In this document: one piece after another, positions 8,772 through 18,451 of the stretch
Layout of the letters: each line of letters starts with the position of its first letter
Numbering within the stretch: the stretch's first letter is position 1
Source: Candidatus Melainabacteria bacterium
Lineage (GTDB): Bacteria; Cyanobacteriota; Vampirovibrionia; Obscuribacterales; Obscuribacteraceae
Length of the DNA stretch: 64,000 nucleotides
Direction of reading: 5' to 3'
NCBI GenBank assembly: GCA_016716405.1
Contig: JADJWK010000002.1
Span: 992,001 to 1,056,000 of the forward strand
Notes under the pieces: model-generated
The model's input: only the letters and a program-made list of their open reading frames with translations
Told to the model about the DNA's origin: nothing
Database searches by the model: none
Position numbers and translations under genes: made by a program

Positions 8772-9707
8772 ATGAGAACCAGCCGCCCCGTTATTGGATT
8801 CCTGCTCTGTCTGTGCCTCTCGAGTCTCTCGATGATGCCCGATGTCTGGGCCCGGATCGAGCCGAAAACCGTCAGGGGGAATGCTCCCTGTCTCGCCTGG
8901 ATCGATCCCGACTCCCCGATCAAGGCCGTCATTCTATGCGTGCACGGTCTCGGCCTTCATAACGGCACTTATGAGGCCTTCGGCAAGGCTATGAGAGACC
9001 GTGGTTTCGCCGTCTATGCCATCGACGTCCGGGGCTTCGGCTCCTGGATGGAGGCCCGGGGGCGGGAGAAAGTCGATTTCACCAGCTGCCTGGAGGACGT
9101 GCGCTCGACTCTCAAGGTCATCCGCCGCGCTCATCCCGAAAAGCCGGTCTTCATCCTCGGCGAGTCCATGGGTGGCGCCATCGCTTTGCGGGCCACGGCT
9201 CTCTACCCCGATCTGGTAGACGGTCTCATCTCCTCGGTTCCGGCGGGGGATCGCTTCAATCAGAAGAAAACCAGCTTGAAAGTGGCGCTTCATCTCATCG
9301 ACGATCCCGATAAGCCTTTCAATGTCGGCGAAGGTGTGGTCAAACAGGCGACCCAGAAGGAGGAGCTTCGGGAAGCCTGGCTGAACGACCCGCTTGCCCG
9401 TCTCAATCTCTCCGCCCGCGAGCTCTTGCAGTTCGACCGCTTCATGAAGGGCAACAAGAAGAGCGCTTCCAGAATCAATAGCAAGCCCGTGCTTATCGTT
9501 CAGGGTTGCAAAGACAAGCTCGTCAAGCCGGAGGGTACCGTGGAGCTCTTCAACAGGCTCGCCACCAGCGATCGAAAGATTGTTTTAATCCCCGGTGCCG
9601 AGCACCTAATTTTCGAGGAAGCGCAGTTCAGTGATCGGGACATCGACACGGTGACCGCCTGGCTGGACGATCATATAGGAACGAACCAAGCAAATGACCC
9701 GAGCTAG
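8772..9707 (+). CDS. Exported alpha/beta hydrolase (monoacylglycerol lipase-like)
   Basis: A 311-residue protein with a signal peptide (about residues 1-27, ending VWA). The hydrolase domain has the oxyanion segment VHGLGLHNGTYE, nucleophile elbow GESMGG with Ser about 132, Asp about 248 in VQGCKDKLV and His about 278 in PGAEHLIFEE, so the catalytic triad is complete. The order resembles the 'serine aminopeptidase S33'/monoacylglycerol lipase group. Substrate is probably a lipid or ester; not provable here. A -10-like TATATA lies 8 nt before the ATG with no Shine-Dalgarno, suggesting a leaderless mRNA. It opens a seven-gene plus-strand run and overlaps the next gene by 14 bp. Confidence 0.82.
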   Translation: MRTSRPVIGFLLCLCLSSLSMMPDVWARIEPKTVRGNAPCLAWIDPDSPIKAVILCVHGLGLHNGTYEAFGKAMRDRGFAVYAIDVRGFGSWMEARGREKVDFTSCLEDVRSTLKVIRRAHPEKPVFILGESMGGAIALRATALYPDLVDGLISSVPAGDRFNQKKTSLKVALHLIDDPDKPFNVGEGVVKQATQKEELREAWLNDPLARLNLSARELLQFDRFMKGNKKSASRINSKPVLIVQGCKDKLVKPEGTVELFNRLATSDRKIVLIPGAEHLIFEEAQFSDRDIDTVTAWLDDHIGTNQANDPS

Positions 9708-10392
9708 AAAATTCATCTGTATCTTTTCCGCTGGCTTCTGCGCCGCCTTCTTTCTCGGACCGGAGGCGGCTTTCGCCGGCGCTGCCGACCTCAGCTCCGG
9801 GAGGGATCTCCTTCTCAGGAAGAATTATGCCGAGGCCGCCCGGTGCCTGGACCTCTATCTGAGGGAGGACCGTAAGAGCGCCGAGGCTCAATGTCTCATC
9901 GGGGAAGCCTATCTCGGTCTGAAAGACTACAAGCAGGCACGCAAGCATCTCCGCCAGGCTCTCAGGCTGGGCAGGGGAAGCGAGACGGCGAAGCGAGCCA
10001 ATCAAGCTCTCATGAGCCTGCCTGCCGATCTCTCCAGACCGAAGGTCGGCCCTGCTACTCGTCTTCTGGCCGCCCTTTTCGGTTTTTCCAGAGATCGCGG
10101 TGCCGGCATGGGGGCCCGACCCACCATTATCAATTTCTATGCTTCCTGGTGCGAGCCCTGCCGGCAACTCGACCGCGAGCTCAGCAGCGTCGAGGAGCGT
10201 TATGGAGACAAGCTCTCGATCATGCGTGTGGATGTCGACGATCCCAAGAACGACAAGATCGTCGATCGCTACGAGGTCAGCCCGATTCCCACCGTCGTCT
10301 TCCTGAACACCGATGGCGAGGTGGTCACCTATAACATCGGCTATTCCGGCAAGAACTGCCTCGACAGGGGAATCGGAAAGATACTCGATTAA
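9694..10392 (+). CDS. Exported TPR-thioredoxin fusion protein
   Basis: A 232-residue protein with a signal peptide (about 1-29), two to three TPR units (about 35-108) and a C-terminal thioredoxin domain (about 120-232). The thioredoxin domain carries the redox motif WCEPC (about 152-156) and the cis-proline loop SPIPT (about 196-200). Together these indicate an extracytoplasmic thiol-disulfide oxidoreductase tethered to a protein-binding scaffold. The CEPC dipeptide differs from the CGPC of cytosolic thioredoxin and occurs in TlpA/ResA-type periplasmic proteins. The start overlaps the preceding hydrolase by 14 bp, suggesting coupling. Confidence 0.85.
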   Translation: MTRARKFICIFSAGFCAAFFLGPEAAFAGAADLSSGRDLLLRKNYAEAARCLDLYLREDRKSAEAQCLIGEAYLGLKDYKQARKHLRQALRLGRGSETAKRANQALMSLPADLSRPKVGPATRLLAALFGFSRDRGAGMGARPTIINFYASWCEPCRQLDRELSSVEERYGDKLSIMRVDVDDPKNDKIVDRYEVSPIPTVVFLNTDGEVVTYNIGYSGKNCLDRGIGKILD

Positions 10393-10435
10393 GTGCAATA
10401 ATGTGACGGTCTCGCCCCATTATGTTGAGAACGTC

Positions 10436-12154
10436 ATGTCTTTCGGAAAGCTTTCAGTCTCGGTCATCCTCAGTCTCGCTCTTCTGACATCCGCTCTCTT
10501 GACCTCTCCGGGCTATGCCGCTGGCAAGACCAGAGCTCCGGCCAGCAAGGCGAAGACGCCAGTGGTGCAGGCTCCGGTTCCCACCGGCTTCGCCCGCAAG
10601 TGGGGGCTGATGATTGGTATAGGCTCTTATGCCTCCGGCAAGCTGCGCACGGCTTCGCGCCTGGATGAAGCGGCCAGCCAGTTGCACGATACCCTGGTGC
10701 AAAGAGCCGGTTTCGATCAGGACCATGTTCTTGTCCTCGCCAATGAGGATGCCGGCCGGCAGTCCATTCTGGACGCCCTGGGGAAGGGATACCTGGGGAC
10801 CGTCTCCGGACCCGACGATCTGGTGGTGGTGGCAGTCAATACCCTCTGCTTCCCGGCCGCCGACGGGGAAGTCTATCTCCTTCCCTACGACACCGAGCTC
10901 GAAAATTTCTTTGCCACGGCGATTCCCGCCAGGGAGCTGATCGAGCGGATAAAGACCGGCGTCAAGGCACGCAAAGTCGTGCTGATTCTGCAAGCTCTCT
11001 TCAACGGCGCACCGGAAATGGTGTCAGGATGCAAGACCGAGTTCGGCAAGTACAATGTCGAGCTCAAGAACAACCAGCTTCCCTCCAATCTCGTCGTCAT
11101 GGTCTCGAGCCGCCCCAACCAGCCCACCTGGGGAAGCTATTTCAGCGACTGCCTGGTCAAGACCCTGGCTGAGGATCAGGGCAAATCGGCGGTAGACGAG
11201 ATCTTTCGCCGCGCTCACGATCGCACCGTATCCAGTATCATCACCGATTGTACCGGCTGCAAGATCCAGACACCGGTGCTCTATGCCGGCTCGTCGAGCC
11301 TGGGCTTCAAGATCGGCTCCGAGCCGGAGAAGCACGACAGCCCCAATCTCGCTTCCGTGGCGAAGGACGCCGAGATAAGGGCGCTATCCGCCCGGGTCTA
11401 TACTTTCTTCCGGCACGGCAAGGATGCGCTCGCCCTGGCCACCATAGCGGATGCCTGCAAGGCGGGCAAGAGCGAGCTCGCATCGGACGGGCGGGTCAAT
11501 TATCTGTATGGCACCGCCCTGATGAGGACAGGCGATCGCAAAGGCGCTGCCGACAAATTCGCCCGGGCAGTGGCTGCCAGCCCGGACAATTCGATTTACC
11601 GGTCTTCTCTGGCCCTTGCCCTCGCCGGCACCGGAAGACCTTCGTACGAGCAATGGCAGACCGCGCACCGGCTCAATCCTCTCAATCTCACGGCCACTCT
11701 CGGGCTGGCTGACGAGGAGATCGAGAAGGGCGCCGCCGAGAAGGCCGTGCGTATCCTGACGGCTGCCCTGAAGCTCTATCCGGACAATGCCGACATCCAC
11801 GATCGTCTGAGCCATGCCCTCTCTTCCCGGGGACGGTTGAAAGAAGCTATTCAGCACGCTCACGAGGCGGTGCTCATCAATGACAGCTCTTTCGCCATGT
11901 TCCTCCATCTCGGCGGCCTCTTGCTCAAGGGTGACCGTCCCAACGAAGCCCAGGCGGCTTTCCGCCAGGCCCTCACGCTTTCTCCGGAGACCAGCGACGG
12001 CTATTATCTGCTCGCCTCCGCCCTGGAGAAGACCAGGGATCCGGACGGCGCTGTTATCGCTCTCAAGAAGTTCATCGAGGAGAGCGATCCCGACGACAAG
12101 CGTCTTCAAGACGCGAAAGCCAGAGTAGCCAGGCTGGAGAAAACCCCACGCTGA
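10436..12154 (+). CDS. Exported caspase-like (C14 fold) TPR protein lacking the catalytic dyad
   Basis: A 572-residue protein from the ATG at 10436, immediately before a signal peptide (about 1-29). Residues about 55-290 follow the bacterial caspase/metacaspase pattern: KWGLMIGIGSYASG, a Leu-rich helix ending GFDQDHVLVLANEDA, DDLVVVAV, DGEVYLLPYDTE, KARKVVLIL, and a VMVSSRPNQPTWG segment. The usual His-Gly is replaced by Leu-Cys (about 137-138, VNTLCF), and the usual D-A-C-F-S-G is replaced by QALFNG, with Leu about 188 in place of the cysteine. So it should not be a protease. Residues about 300-572 hold at least five TPR units. It probably acts as an exported scaffold. Confidence 0.8.
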   Translation: MSFGKLSVSVILSLALLTSALLTSPGYAAGKTRAPASKAKTPVVQAPVPTGFARKWGLMIGIGSYASGKLRTASRLDEAASQLHDTLVQRAGFDQDHVLVLANEDAGRQSILDALGKGYLGTVSGPDDLVVVAVNTLCFPAADGEVYLLPYDTELENFFATAIPARELIERIKTGVKARKVVLILQALFNGAPEMVSGCKTEFGKYNVELKNNQLPSNLVVMVSSRPNQPTWGSYFSDCLVKTLAEDQGKSAVDEIFRRAHDRTVSSIITDCTGCKIQTPVLYAGSSSLGFKIGSEPEKHDSPNLASVAKDAEIRALSARVYTFFRHGKDALALATIADACKAGKSELASDGRVNYLYGTALMRTGDRKGAADKFARAVAASPDNSIYRSSLALALAGTGRPSYEQWQTAHRLNPLNLTATLGLADEEIEKGAAEKAVRILTAALKLYPDNADIHDRLSHALSSRGRLKEAIQHAHEAVLINDSSFAMFLHLGGLLLKGDRPNEAQAAFRQALTLSPETSDGYYLLASALEKTRDPDGAVIALKKFIEESDPDDKRLQDAKARVARLEKTPR

Positions 12155-12185
12155 GTCTTTTCTTCTCATCACGGAGGACATCAAC

Positions 12186-14429
12186 TTGAAACAGCTCGAA
12201 TCGCCCGCCGATTGGCTGGAAGCGCGCAAGCTAAAGACCAGGGGAGCTTCCTCCGAGCGACCCGAGAACATTTTCGAGGGCAAAGCCAGCCTTGACCGTG
12301 CCGACGTCCAGGGTGTGCGGGTGTCCCGCCTGCGGGTGGCTCCTGCCGGGGCGGAGGCGCCGCCTTTATCCTATGCTGTCAGTGATCCGGCAGAGGGGCC
12401 GGACCCGGTGGTCGACCGTGCTGCCGGTATCGACTGGAGAGAATCAGAGAAACCTCAGCTCGAGGGGCTTCCCCTTGGTCTGGTCTGGCAGCAGTCGGCG
12501 GAGAGCCGCTGGGACTTCTACTTCAAGCTTCCGGAAGGGGCCTTCTGCTTCGGTCTGGGCGAGCGTCTTTCCGGGCTGAATCTGAGAGGCCGCGCCCATA
12601 CTCTTTTCAATCACAGCGATCCGGTCCATGTTCCGTCGCTAGATCCGATGTACAAGTCCATTCCTTTGCTGATTGTGGCGCACCATGGCCGGTGCCAGGG
12701 CTTTTTCCTCGACAGCCCCGCGCGCCAGCGCTGGTCGCTGGATGCGGAGCTCGACGGGGAGGGCTCCATCGAGTTGCTCTCCCGGCGAGGTTTCACCCTC
12801 TATGCCTTCGAGGAGTGCTCGCTGCCCGATCTCCTGGCCGCGTTCACCAGCCTGACCGGGCGCACCAAGCTGCCGCCCAACTGGGCCCTGGGGCACCAGC
12901 AATCGCGCTGGAGCTATCCGGACGAGAAGACGGTGAAAGAGGTAGCGAGGCAGTTCAGGGAGCGCAAGATCCCCTGCGACACAATTGTGCTCGATATCGA
13001 CTATATGGATGAATACAGGGTCTTCACCCACGATCCCGAGCGTTTCCCGGACCTGGGAGGGCTTGTGGCGGATCTGGCCGGAGACGACTTCAACGTGGTG
13101 GCAATCGTCGATCCCGGGGTCAAGAAAGAGGCCCGTTTCGGCGTCTATCAGGACGGCATGAAGCGGGACTTCTTCGTCAAGAAGGGCGATGGCAAGCCCT
13201 TTGTCGGCAAGGTCTGGCCCGGGCAGTGTGTCTTCCCCGACTTCCTGAGGCATGACGTGCGGGTCTGGTGGGCGGCCATGCAGGGATTCTTCACTGATAA
13301 TGGTATCAAAGGCGTCTGGAACGACATGAACGAGCCCCAGATGATCGGCCAGCAAGATCCGCCTCTGCCAGTGGACGCCGTCGAGCTTCCGGACCCGCGG
13401 CATCAGATGTTCGTCCAGCAGGCTCCGGAAGGCGAGGTCGGCCATTTCGAGGTTCGCAACCTCTACGGCATGCTCATGTCCCGGGCTGCTCATGAAGGTC
13501 TGACAGCCATGAACCCGGACGAGCGGCCCTTCGTTCTCACCCGCTCCTGTTATGCCGGCATCCAGAAATATGCGGCGGTCTGGCTCGGGGACAACATGTC
13601 CTGGTGGGAGCATCTCGCTCTCAGTGTGCCCATGCTGGTCAATATGGGTCTTTCCGGAGTGCCTTTCTGCGGAGTCGATATCGGCGGTTTCGGCGACGAC
13701 TGCTCGCCGGAGATGCTTGTCAGGTGGTACGAGGTCGGTATCTTCTATCCGTTTTTCCGCAATCATTCGGCGATGAAGACCCGTCTGCAGGAGCCCTTCG
13801 CTTTCGGACCTGCGGCCGAGAAGCATTGCCGTCACCTGATCGAGACTCGTTACCGATTGCTTCCTTATATACGCAATCTTTTCTGGGAGGCTTATCGAAA
13901 TGGCGCTCCCCTGATGAGACCGCTGTTCTGGGACTATCCGGGGGACGAGAACGCTTACGAGATCGAGGACCAGTTCCTTTTCGGCCGCGATATTCTGGTG
14001 GCTCCGGTACTGAAGCGGGGAGCCGGGCGGCGGACGGTCTATCTTCCGGAAGGGCTCTGGCATCCTTTCGAGGGGGGAGCTCCCCTGCCGGGAGGGCGTC
14101 TGCACACCGTCAATATGGAGCTCGGCCGGGTGCCGGCTTTCGTGAGGGACGGCTCCATAATCCCGTACTCGCCGGTGATGCAGAGCACCGCCGAATACGA
14201 GTCGGCACCGATCACTTTCCGTTGCTACGGCGACAGGGGGATCGGGCTTTTCACCGAAGACGACGGGATCAGCCTGGAGTACGAGAACGAAGGCTATAAC
14301 GAATGGCTCCTCACTTTCGAGAAAGGTGAGTTTCGCAGTCAGCTCGTCAATTACGGCTATATCGCGCCGGAGCGGCAGTATCTCCTGGAGCACGAGGATG
14401 GTGTGGAGGCGGTCGTTCTTGAAAAGTAA
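12186..14429 (+). CDS. Glycoside hydrolase family 31 alpha-glucosidase
   Basis: A 747-residue GH31 enzyme starting at TTG (12186), with GGAGG about 10 nt upstream. It has an N-terminal galactose-mutarotase-like beta domain (about 1-215, including FCFGLGERLSG), a TIM barrel with the active-site segment VLDIDYMD, the nucleophile motif WNDMNEP (about 378-384; Asp nucleophile), acid/base region GDNMSWWEHL (about 467), and C-terminal beta domains with FLFGRDILVAPVL. No signal peptide, so it is cytoplasmic. It would hydrolyse alpha-glucosidic bonds in maltose, starch or glycogen oligosaccharides. Length fits the family. The next gene is 26 bp away. Confidence 0.93.
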   Translation: MKQLESPADWLEARKLKTRGASSERPENIFEGKASLDRADVQGVRVSRLRVAPAGAEAPPLSYAVSDPAEGPDPVVDRAAGIDWRESEKPQLEGLPLGLVWQQSAESRWDFYFKLPEGAFCFGLGERLSGLNLRGRAHTLFNHSDPVHVPSLDPMYKSIPLLIVAHHGRCQGFFLDSPARQRWSLDAELDGEGSIELLSRRGFTLYAFEECSLPDLLAAFTSLTGRTKLPPNWALGHQQSRWSYPDEKTVKEVARQFRERKIPCDTIVLDIDYMDEYRVFTHDPERFPDLGGLVADLAGDDFNVVAIVDPGVKKEARFGVYQDGMKRDFFVKKGDGKPFVGKVWPGQCVFPDFLRHDVRVWWAAMQGFFTDNGIKGVWNDMNEPQMIGQQDPPLPVDAVELPDPRHQMFVQQAPEGEVGHFEVRNLYGMLMSRAAHEGLTAMNPDERPFVLTRSCYAGIQKYAAVWLGDNMSWWEHLALSVPMLVNMGLSGVPFCGVDIGGFGDDCSPEMLVRWYEVGIFYPFFRNHSAMKTRLQEPFAFGPAAEKHCRHLIETRYRLLPYIRNLFWEAYRNGAPLMRPLFWDYPGDENAYEIEDQFLFGRDILVAPVLKRGAGRRTVYLPEGLWHPFEGGAPLPGGRLHTVNMELGRVPAFVRDGSIIPYSPVMQSTAEYESAPITFRCYGDRGIGLFTEDDGISLEYENEGYNEWLLTFEKGEFRSQLVNYGYIAPERQYLLEHEDGVEAVVLEK

Positions 14430-14455
14430 AGGGAAATCGGATAGACTTCTCCACT

Positions 14456-16054
14456 ATGCCTGACGTGTCTGTTTCCAACACCAGCGCTATTTCATTGCGG
14501 GACAGAAATGAGACTGTCATAGACCTCTTCAGCCGGTCCGCGCGCGGTCACGCCGACAGGGTGGCGCTTCGCTTCGGCGAGAGTCTGACGACCTACCGCA
14601 CACTGGCGGCGAGGATCGAGTCCCTGGCCTCCCTGCTTGCCGGCTATGGTATCAATAGTGGTGACAGGGTCGGAGTCTTTTTTCTCAATCATCCTGATTT
14701 CGTGGTTTCCTTTTTTGCCGTTCTGCGCCTGGGCGCGGTGGTGGTGCCGATCAACCCGCTCCTGAAGAGCGAGGAGATAGACCATATTCTGGGCGATTCC
14801 GGAGCCCTGGCAGTGATCACCCATGAGAGCCTGATGGCGGAATTGAGCCCCTGTCTGGCGGGAAAGACTGCTTTTGTTTTCTGCTACGAGCAAGCATTCG
14901 ATCCTGCCCGGTCTGTCGAGAAGGCAGTGCCGGTCCGGGCCGCATCGCTTGTCGAAGATTTCCCCGTGGAGCATCTCCCTGACGGCCCCGGCCCCGAGGA
15001 CCTCGCCCTTATCGTCTATACCTCCGGGACCACCGGCAAACCCAAAGGTGCGATGCTTAGCCACGGCAATCTCATGGCGGCCAACACCATGAAGAGCAGC
15101 CGACTGGAGCTCTATCCCGGCGACTGCCTGCTGGCGGTCCTGCCCCTCTGCCACATCTACGGCATGGTGGTGGTGCTGGTGGGCACCCTGCTCGAGGGCG
15201 GCGCCATCGCGATCATGCAGAGCTTCGATGCCCGTGGCGCTCTTGGCGAGATCGAGAGGCATCGAGTGACGGTATTACCGGCAGTGCCGGCCATGTTCCG
15301 ATTCATGACCATGGAGATCGAGAAGAGCTCCTTCGATTTGAGCTCCCTGCGGTTCGGCGTGGTGGGCGGCTCCAGCATTCCGCCCGAGCTGGTGGAGCGT
15401 GTTCAGAAAGCTTTCGCCTGCCCGATCCTGGAGGGCTATGCCATGACCGAATCGGCCTGCGTGGCTACCCTGACTCCGCTTTCAGCCGGTGCCCAGAAAA
15501 TCGGCTCCGCCGGTCCGGCCATCAAGGGAGTGGAGGTGGCTGTTCTCGGACCGGATCTCGAGCCTCTCGGGAGAGGCTCCGCAAATGTCGGCCAGGTCGC
15601 GGTCCGGGGCAAGAATGTCATGCTCGGTTATTACAATTTGCCGGAGGCCACCGCCTCGACATTCCACAGGGGCTTTTTCCTTACCGGGGATCTGGGCTAT
15701 CTGGACGAGGACGGTTATCTTTTCATCGTCGGGCGAAGCAAAGAGCTGATAATTAGAGGCGGCCAGAATATCTATCCCGCCGAGGTGGAGCAGGTCCTCC
15801 TGAAAATGACCGGGATTGCCGATGTAGCCGTGGTGGGTGTGCCGGACGAGTATATGGGCGAGCGGGTGAAAGCCTTCGTCGTGCCCGCCACCGGTTTCAG
15901 CCTCGATGAAGACGAGGTGAAAGAGTATTGTGGTGCTCATCTGGCTCCGTACAAAGTGCCGCGGCTGGTAGAATTTCGAGAGGAGCTTCCGCGCAATTCC
16001 ACCGGCAAGGTCTTGAAAAGGCTGCTCCTGGAGGATCCCAGGCAGAATCCCTAG
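14456..16054 (+). CDS. Long-chain acyl-CoA synthetase / AMP-dependent ligase
   Basis: A 532-residue ANL-superfamily enzyme. Motifs in order: the AMP-binding P-loop YTSGTTGKPKGA (about 188-199), GYAMTES, TGDLGYLDEDGYLFIVGR, the hinge KELIIRGGQNIYPAEVE, and C-terminal NSTGKVLKR with the catalytic lysine. It adenylates a carboxylic acid and transfers it to CoA; similarity in layout is to FadD-type long-chain ligases, but chain length cannot be read. It is cytoplasmic. A TAGACT hexamer 8 nt before the ATG and no Shine-Dalgarno hint at a leaderless promoter internal to the run. Confidence 0.9.
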   Translation: MPDVSVSNTSAISLRDRNETVIDLFSRSARGHADRVALRFGESLTTYRTLAARIESLASLLAGYGINSGDRVGVFFLNHPDFVVSFFAVLRLGAVVVPINPLLKSEEIDHILGDSGALAVITHESLMAELSPCLAGKTAFVFCYEQAFDPARSVEKAVPVRAASLVEDFPVEHLPDGPGPEDLALIVYTSGTTGKPKGAMLSHGNLMAANTMKSSRLELYPGDCLLAVLPLCHIYGMVVVLVGTLLEGGAIAIMQSFDARGALGEIERHRVTVLPAVPAMFRFMTMEIEKSSFDLSSLRFGVVGGSSIPPELVERVQKAFACPILEGYAMTESACVATLTPLSAGAQKIGSAGPAIKGVEVAVLGPDLEPLGRGSANVGQVAVRGKNVMLGYYNLPEATASTFHRGFFLTGDLGYLDEDGYLFIVGRSKELIIRGGQNIYPAEVEQVLLKMTGIADVAVVGVPDEYMGERVKAFVVPATGFSLDEDEVKEYCGAHLAPYKVPRLVEFREELPRNSTGKVLKRLLLEDPRQNP

Positions 16055-16087
16055 TAATCGCTAGGGACCGCTCGAAGGAGAAAGCTC

Positions 16088-16750
16088 TTGGACCAGGTTA
16101 TTTCGGTCGTTATCGTCGACGATCAGGAGATTGTCAGGATAGGCTTGAAAGTCCTCGTCGATCAGACCGAGGGCCTGGAGGTAGCGGGGCTTGCCCAGGA
16201 CGGCCGCGAGGCGGTCCTGAAAGTGGAGCAGATCAAGCCTGATGTCGTGATCATGGATATCGGTCTTCCCCTTGTGGACGGTATCGAGGCCACCAGGCTC
16301 ATCAAGGAGCGATTCGAGAGCGTTCGGGTGATCATGCTCACCTCCCACGACGACGATCGGTATATTTTCGCCGCCCTGGCGGCCGGAGCAGACGGCTATT
16401 GCTTGAAAGAGACCCCGGGCAGTCAGCTCGTCATGGCTGTCCGGTCGGTGGCGGAAGGGGCGGCCTGGCTCGACCCCGGCATCGCCATGAGGGTGCTCAA
16501 GGCCTCCACCCGCGGCGCCGAGATCCAGAACGACAGGGTCGATACCAGCTCCATCGCCTCCACGCTCTCCAAGCGCGAGCTCGAGGTGCTGCGCCTAGTG
16601 GTGGACGGCAACTCCAACCAGGAGATCGCCGACAGGCTGGTCTTGAGCGTAGAAACGGTGAAGACCCATATGCGTCACATCATGGAGAAGCTGAGGGTGT
16701 CGGATCGCACCCAGGCCGCGGTGAAAGCCATGCGCGAGGGGCTTTTCTGA
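16088..16750 (+). CDS. NarL/LuxR-family response regulator
   Basis: A 220-residue response regulator from a TTG at 16088, with AAGGAG about 8 nt upstream. The receiver domain has acidic pair DD (11-12), phospho-acceptor Asp57 in VVIMDIGLP, Thr/Ser at MLTSHDD, and Lys at CLKET. A LuxR-type helix-turn-helix (about 158-205) reads LSKRELEVLRLVVDGNSNQEIADRLVLSVETVKTH in outline. No histidine kinase gene is adjacent, so it is an orphan in this window. It lies 4 bp before the antiporter gene and may regulate it. Confidence 0.92.
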   Translation: MDQVISVVIVDDQEIVRIGLKVLVDQTEGLEVAGLAQDGREAVLKVEQIKPDVVIMDIGLPLVDGIEATRLIKERFESVRVIMLTSHDDDRYIFAALAAGADGYCLKETPGSQLVMAVRSVAEGAAWLDPGIAMRVLKASTRGAEIQNDRVDTSSIASTLSKRELEVLRLVVDGNSNQEIADRLVLSVETVKTHMRHIMEKLRVSDRTQAAVKAMREGLF

Positions 16751-16754
16751 GGAA

Positions 16755-18446
16755 ATGGAAGCAACTCTGCACACCGCTCACGGCGTCGAGATTCTGATGG
16801 TCCTCTTGATGGTGGCATCGGCGGTAGGTTTCGCCGTGAAATGGGTGCGTCTGCCATATTCGGTTGCTCTGGTCATAGTCGGGCTTGTAATCGGCTCTAC
16901 TCATCTCTTCCCGAGAGTGGAGATGACACCGGAATTGATTCTATTCGTCTGCCTGCCGGCCCTCCTTTTCGAGGCTTCCTGGAATATCAAGCTCGCCGAC
17001 TTGAAACAGGTATGGAAACCGGTCTCGGCTTTCGCCTCGATCGGCGTGGTGATCTCGATGTTCATCACAGGCTGGGTCCTGCATATCGTCTGCAAGCTGG
17101 ACTGGCATTCGGCGCTCCTTTTCGGCGCCATGACCGCCGCCACCGACCCGATCTCGGTGCTTGCCCTGTTTCGCAAGCTCGGTCTGGACCGGCGCCTGAA
17201 CATGACCCTGGAGGCTGAGAGCCTCTTCAATGACGGCACCGCCGTGGTCCTCTTCAAGATGGTGCTTGTCACCGCTTTCATCACGGCCTCTCCAATGACG
17301 ATATTCGGCTCGATTTTCGAGTTCTTCAAGGTCGTGGTGATCGGTGCCCTGGTGGGTCTAGGTGTCGGGCTCCTGGGCTCTCGAATCACCCGCTATTTCG
17401 ACGACCATCTGCTCGAGATCACCCTTACCACCATAGTCGCTTACGGATCCTATCTCGTGGCCGAGCAGCTCAAGTCCTCGGCGGTCATCGCCGTGGTGGT
17501 GGCCGGTATCGTGGTGGGCCATTACGGGTCCCGCACGGGGATGTCCGCCACCACGCGTCTGGCGGTCAACTCTTTCTGGGAGTACGCTGCCTTCGTGGTG
17601 AACTCTCTGGTCTTTCTATTGATTGGATTGCAGATCAACCTCGGTCTCCTCCGGGAGCACGGCGCCGAGATCCTGGTGGCGGTGGGCGCTCTCTTGCTCG
17701 CCCGCATGGTCGTGGTTTATGGATTCTCGCCCTTCGTCTCGAGTAACCGCCTGCCAATCCCGATCAAGTGGCGGCATCTTCTTTTCTGGGGAGCTCTGAG
17801 AGGCTCGCTTTCCATGGCTCTGGCTCTCAGTCTTCCCCGGGAGTTCCCCATGCGAGAGCAGCTGGTGGTAATGACTTTCGGGGTGGTGCTTTTCACGCTT
17901 CTCATACCTGGACTGACTATCGAGCCCCTGGTCCGGGTTCTTTCCATGGCCAAAGAGGACAAACGGATCAAGGAGTTCATCAAGCTGCGCAGCCGGCTCT
18001 TTGCCGAGTCCCAGGCCCTGGACGATCTGGAGCACCAGCGCAGCCGGGGCGTGATCACCCAGAGCGTCTTCAACAAGCTCAAGAAAGAGATCAGCAGGAG
18101 ACAGAGCGAGGTCGCCCAGTCCATCGAGGACCTCAGGCTCGAGCACAGCATCATCGAGAGCATGCAGGTGAACGATGCCCGAAAGCATATGCTGGAGTCC
18201 AAAAAGGATTCTTTGATCAGGCTGGTTCGGGACGGCAAGGCCGACGCCGATGCCATCGAGGATCTGATCATGGAGGTCGATCAGGAGCTCGACGAGGTGG
18301 CTGAGACCGAGCGCGAGATCGAAAGACAGCTTGTTCACGAGTCCCGGTCGGGACCGGGCAGCGACACTCCGGGAGGGCTCCTGAAGAAAGGAGTAGATCT
18401 GGCGGAGGGCGACAAGATCGCCAATAATCCCGATGCCCGATCCTGA
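16755..18446 (+). CDS. CPA1-family Na+(K+)/H+ antiporter with cytosolic coiled-coil tail
   Basis: A 563-residue inner-membrane antiporter with about 12 hydrophobic segments through residue 400. The ion-site helix TAATDPISVLALF and the ESLFNDGTAVVLFK motif are diagnostic for the CPA1/NhaP group. A charged C-terminal region (about 400-563) is predicted helical, with long Glu/Arg-rich heptad-like runs, and may sense pH or bind regulators. The last residues are Gly/Pro-rich. It exchanges cytosolic Na+ or K+ for protons. It begins 4 bp after the regulator and ends 5 bp before a large palindrome. Confidence 0.92.
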   Translation: MEATLHTAHGVEILMVLLMVASAVGFAVKWVRLPYSVALVIVGLVIGSTHLFPRVEMTPELILFVCLPALLFEASWNIKLADLKQVWKPVSAFASIGVVISMFITGWVLHIVCKLDWHSALLFGAMTAATDPISVLALFRKLGLDRRLNMTLEAESLFNDGTAVVLFKMVLVTAFITASPMTIFGSIFEFFKVVVIGALVGLGVGLLGSRITRYFDDHLLEITLTTIVAYGSYLVAEQLKSSAVIAVVVAGIVVGHYGSRTGMSATTRLAVNSFWEYAAFVVNSLVFLLIGLQINLGLLREHGAEILVAVGALLLARMVVVYGFSPFVSSNRLPIPIKWRHLLFWGALRGSLSMALALSLPREFPMREQLVVMTFGVVLFTLLIPGLTIEPLVRVLSMAKEDKRIKEFIKLRSRLFAESQALDDLEHQRSRGVITQSVFNKLKKEISRRQSEVAQSIEDLRLEHSIIESMQVNDARKHMLESKKDSLIRLVRDGKADADAIEDLIMEVDQELDEVAETEREIERQLVHESRSGPGSDTPGGLLKKGVDLAEGDKIANNPDARS

Positions 18447-18451
18447 TACTG

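Noticed and set aside
12639..14393. Long minus-strand open frame (about 584 codons) over the GH31 gene
   Set aside because: The plus-strand frame contains the complete GH31 motif set; the antisense frame is a compositional shadow.
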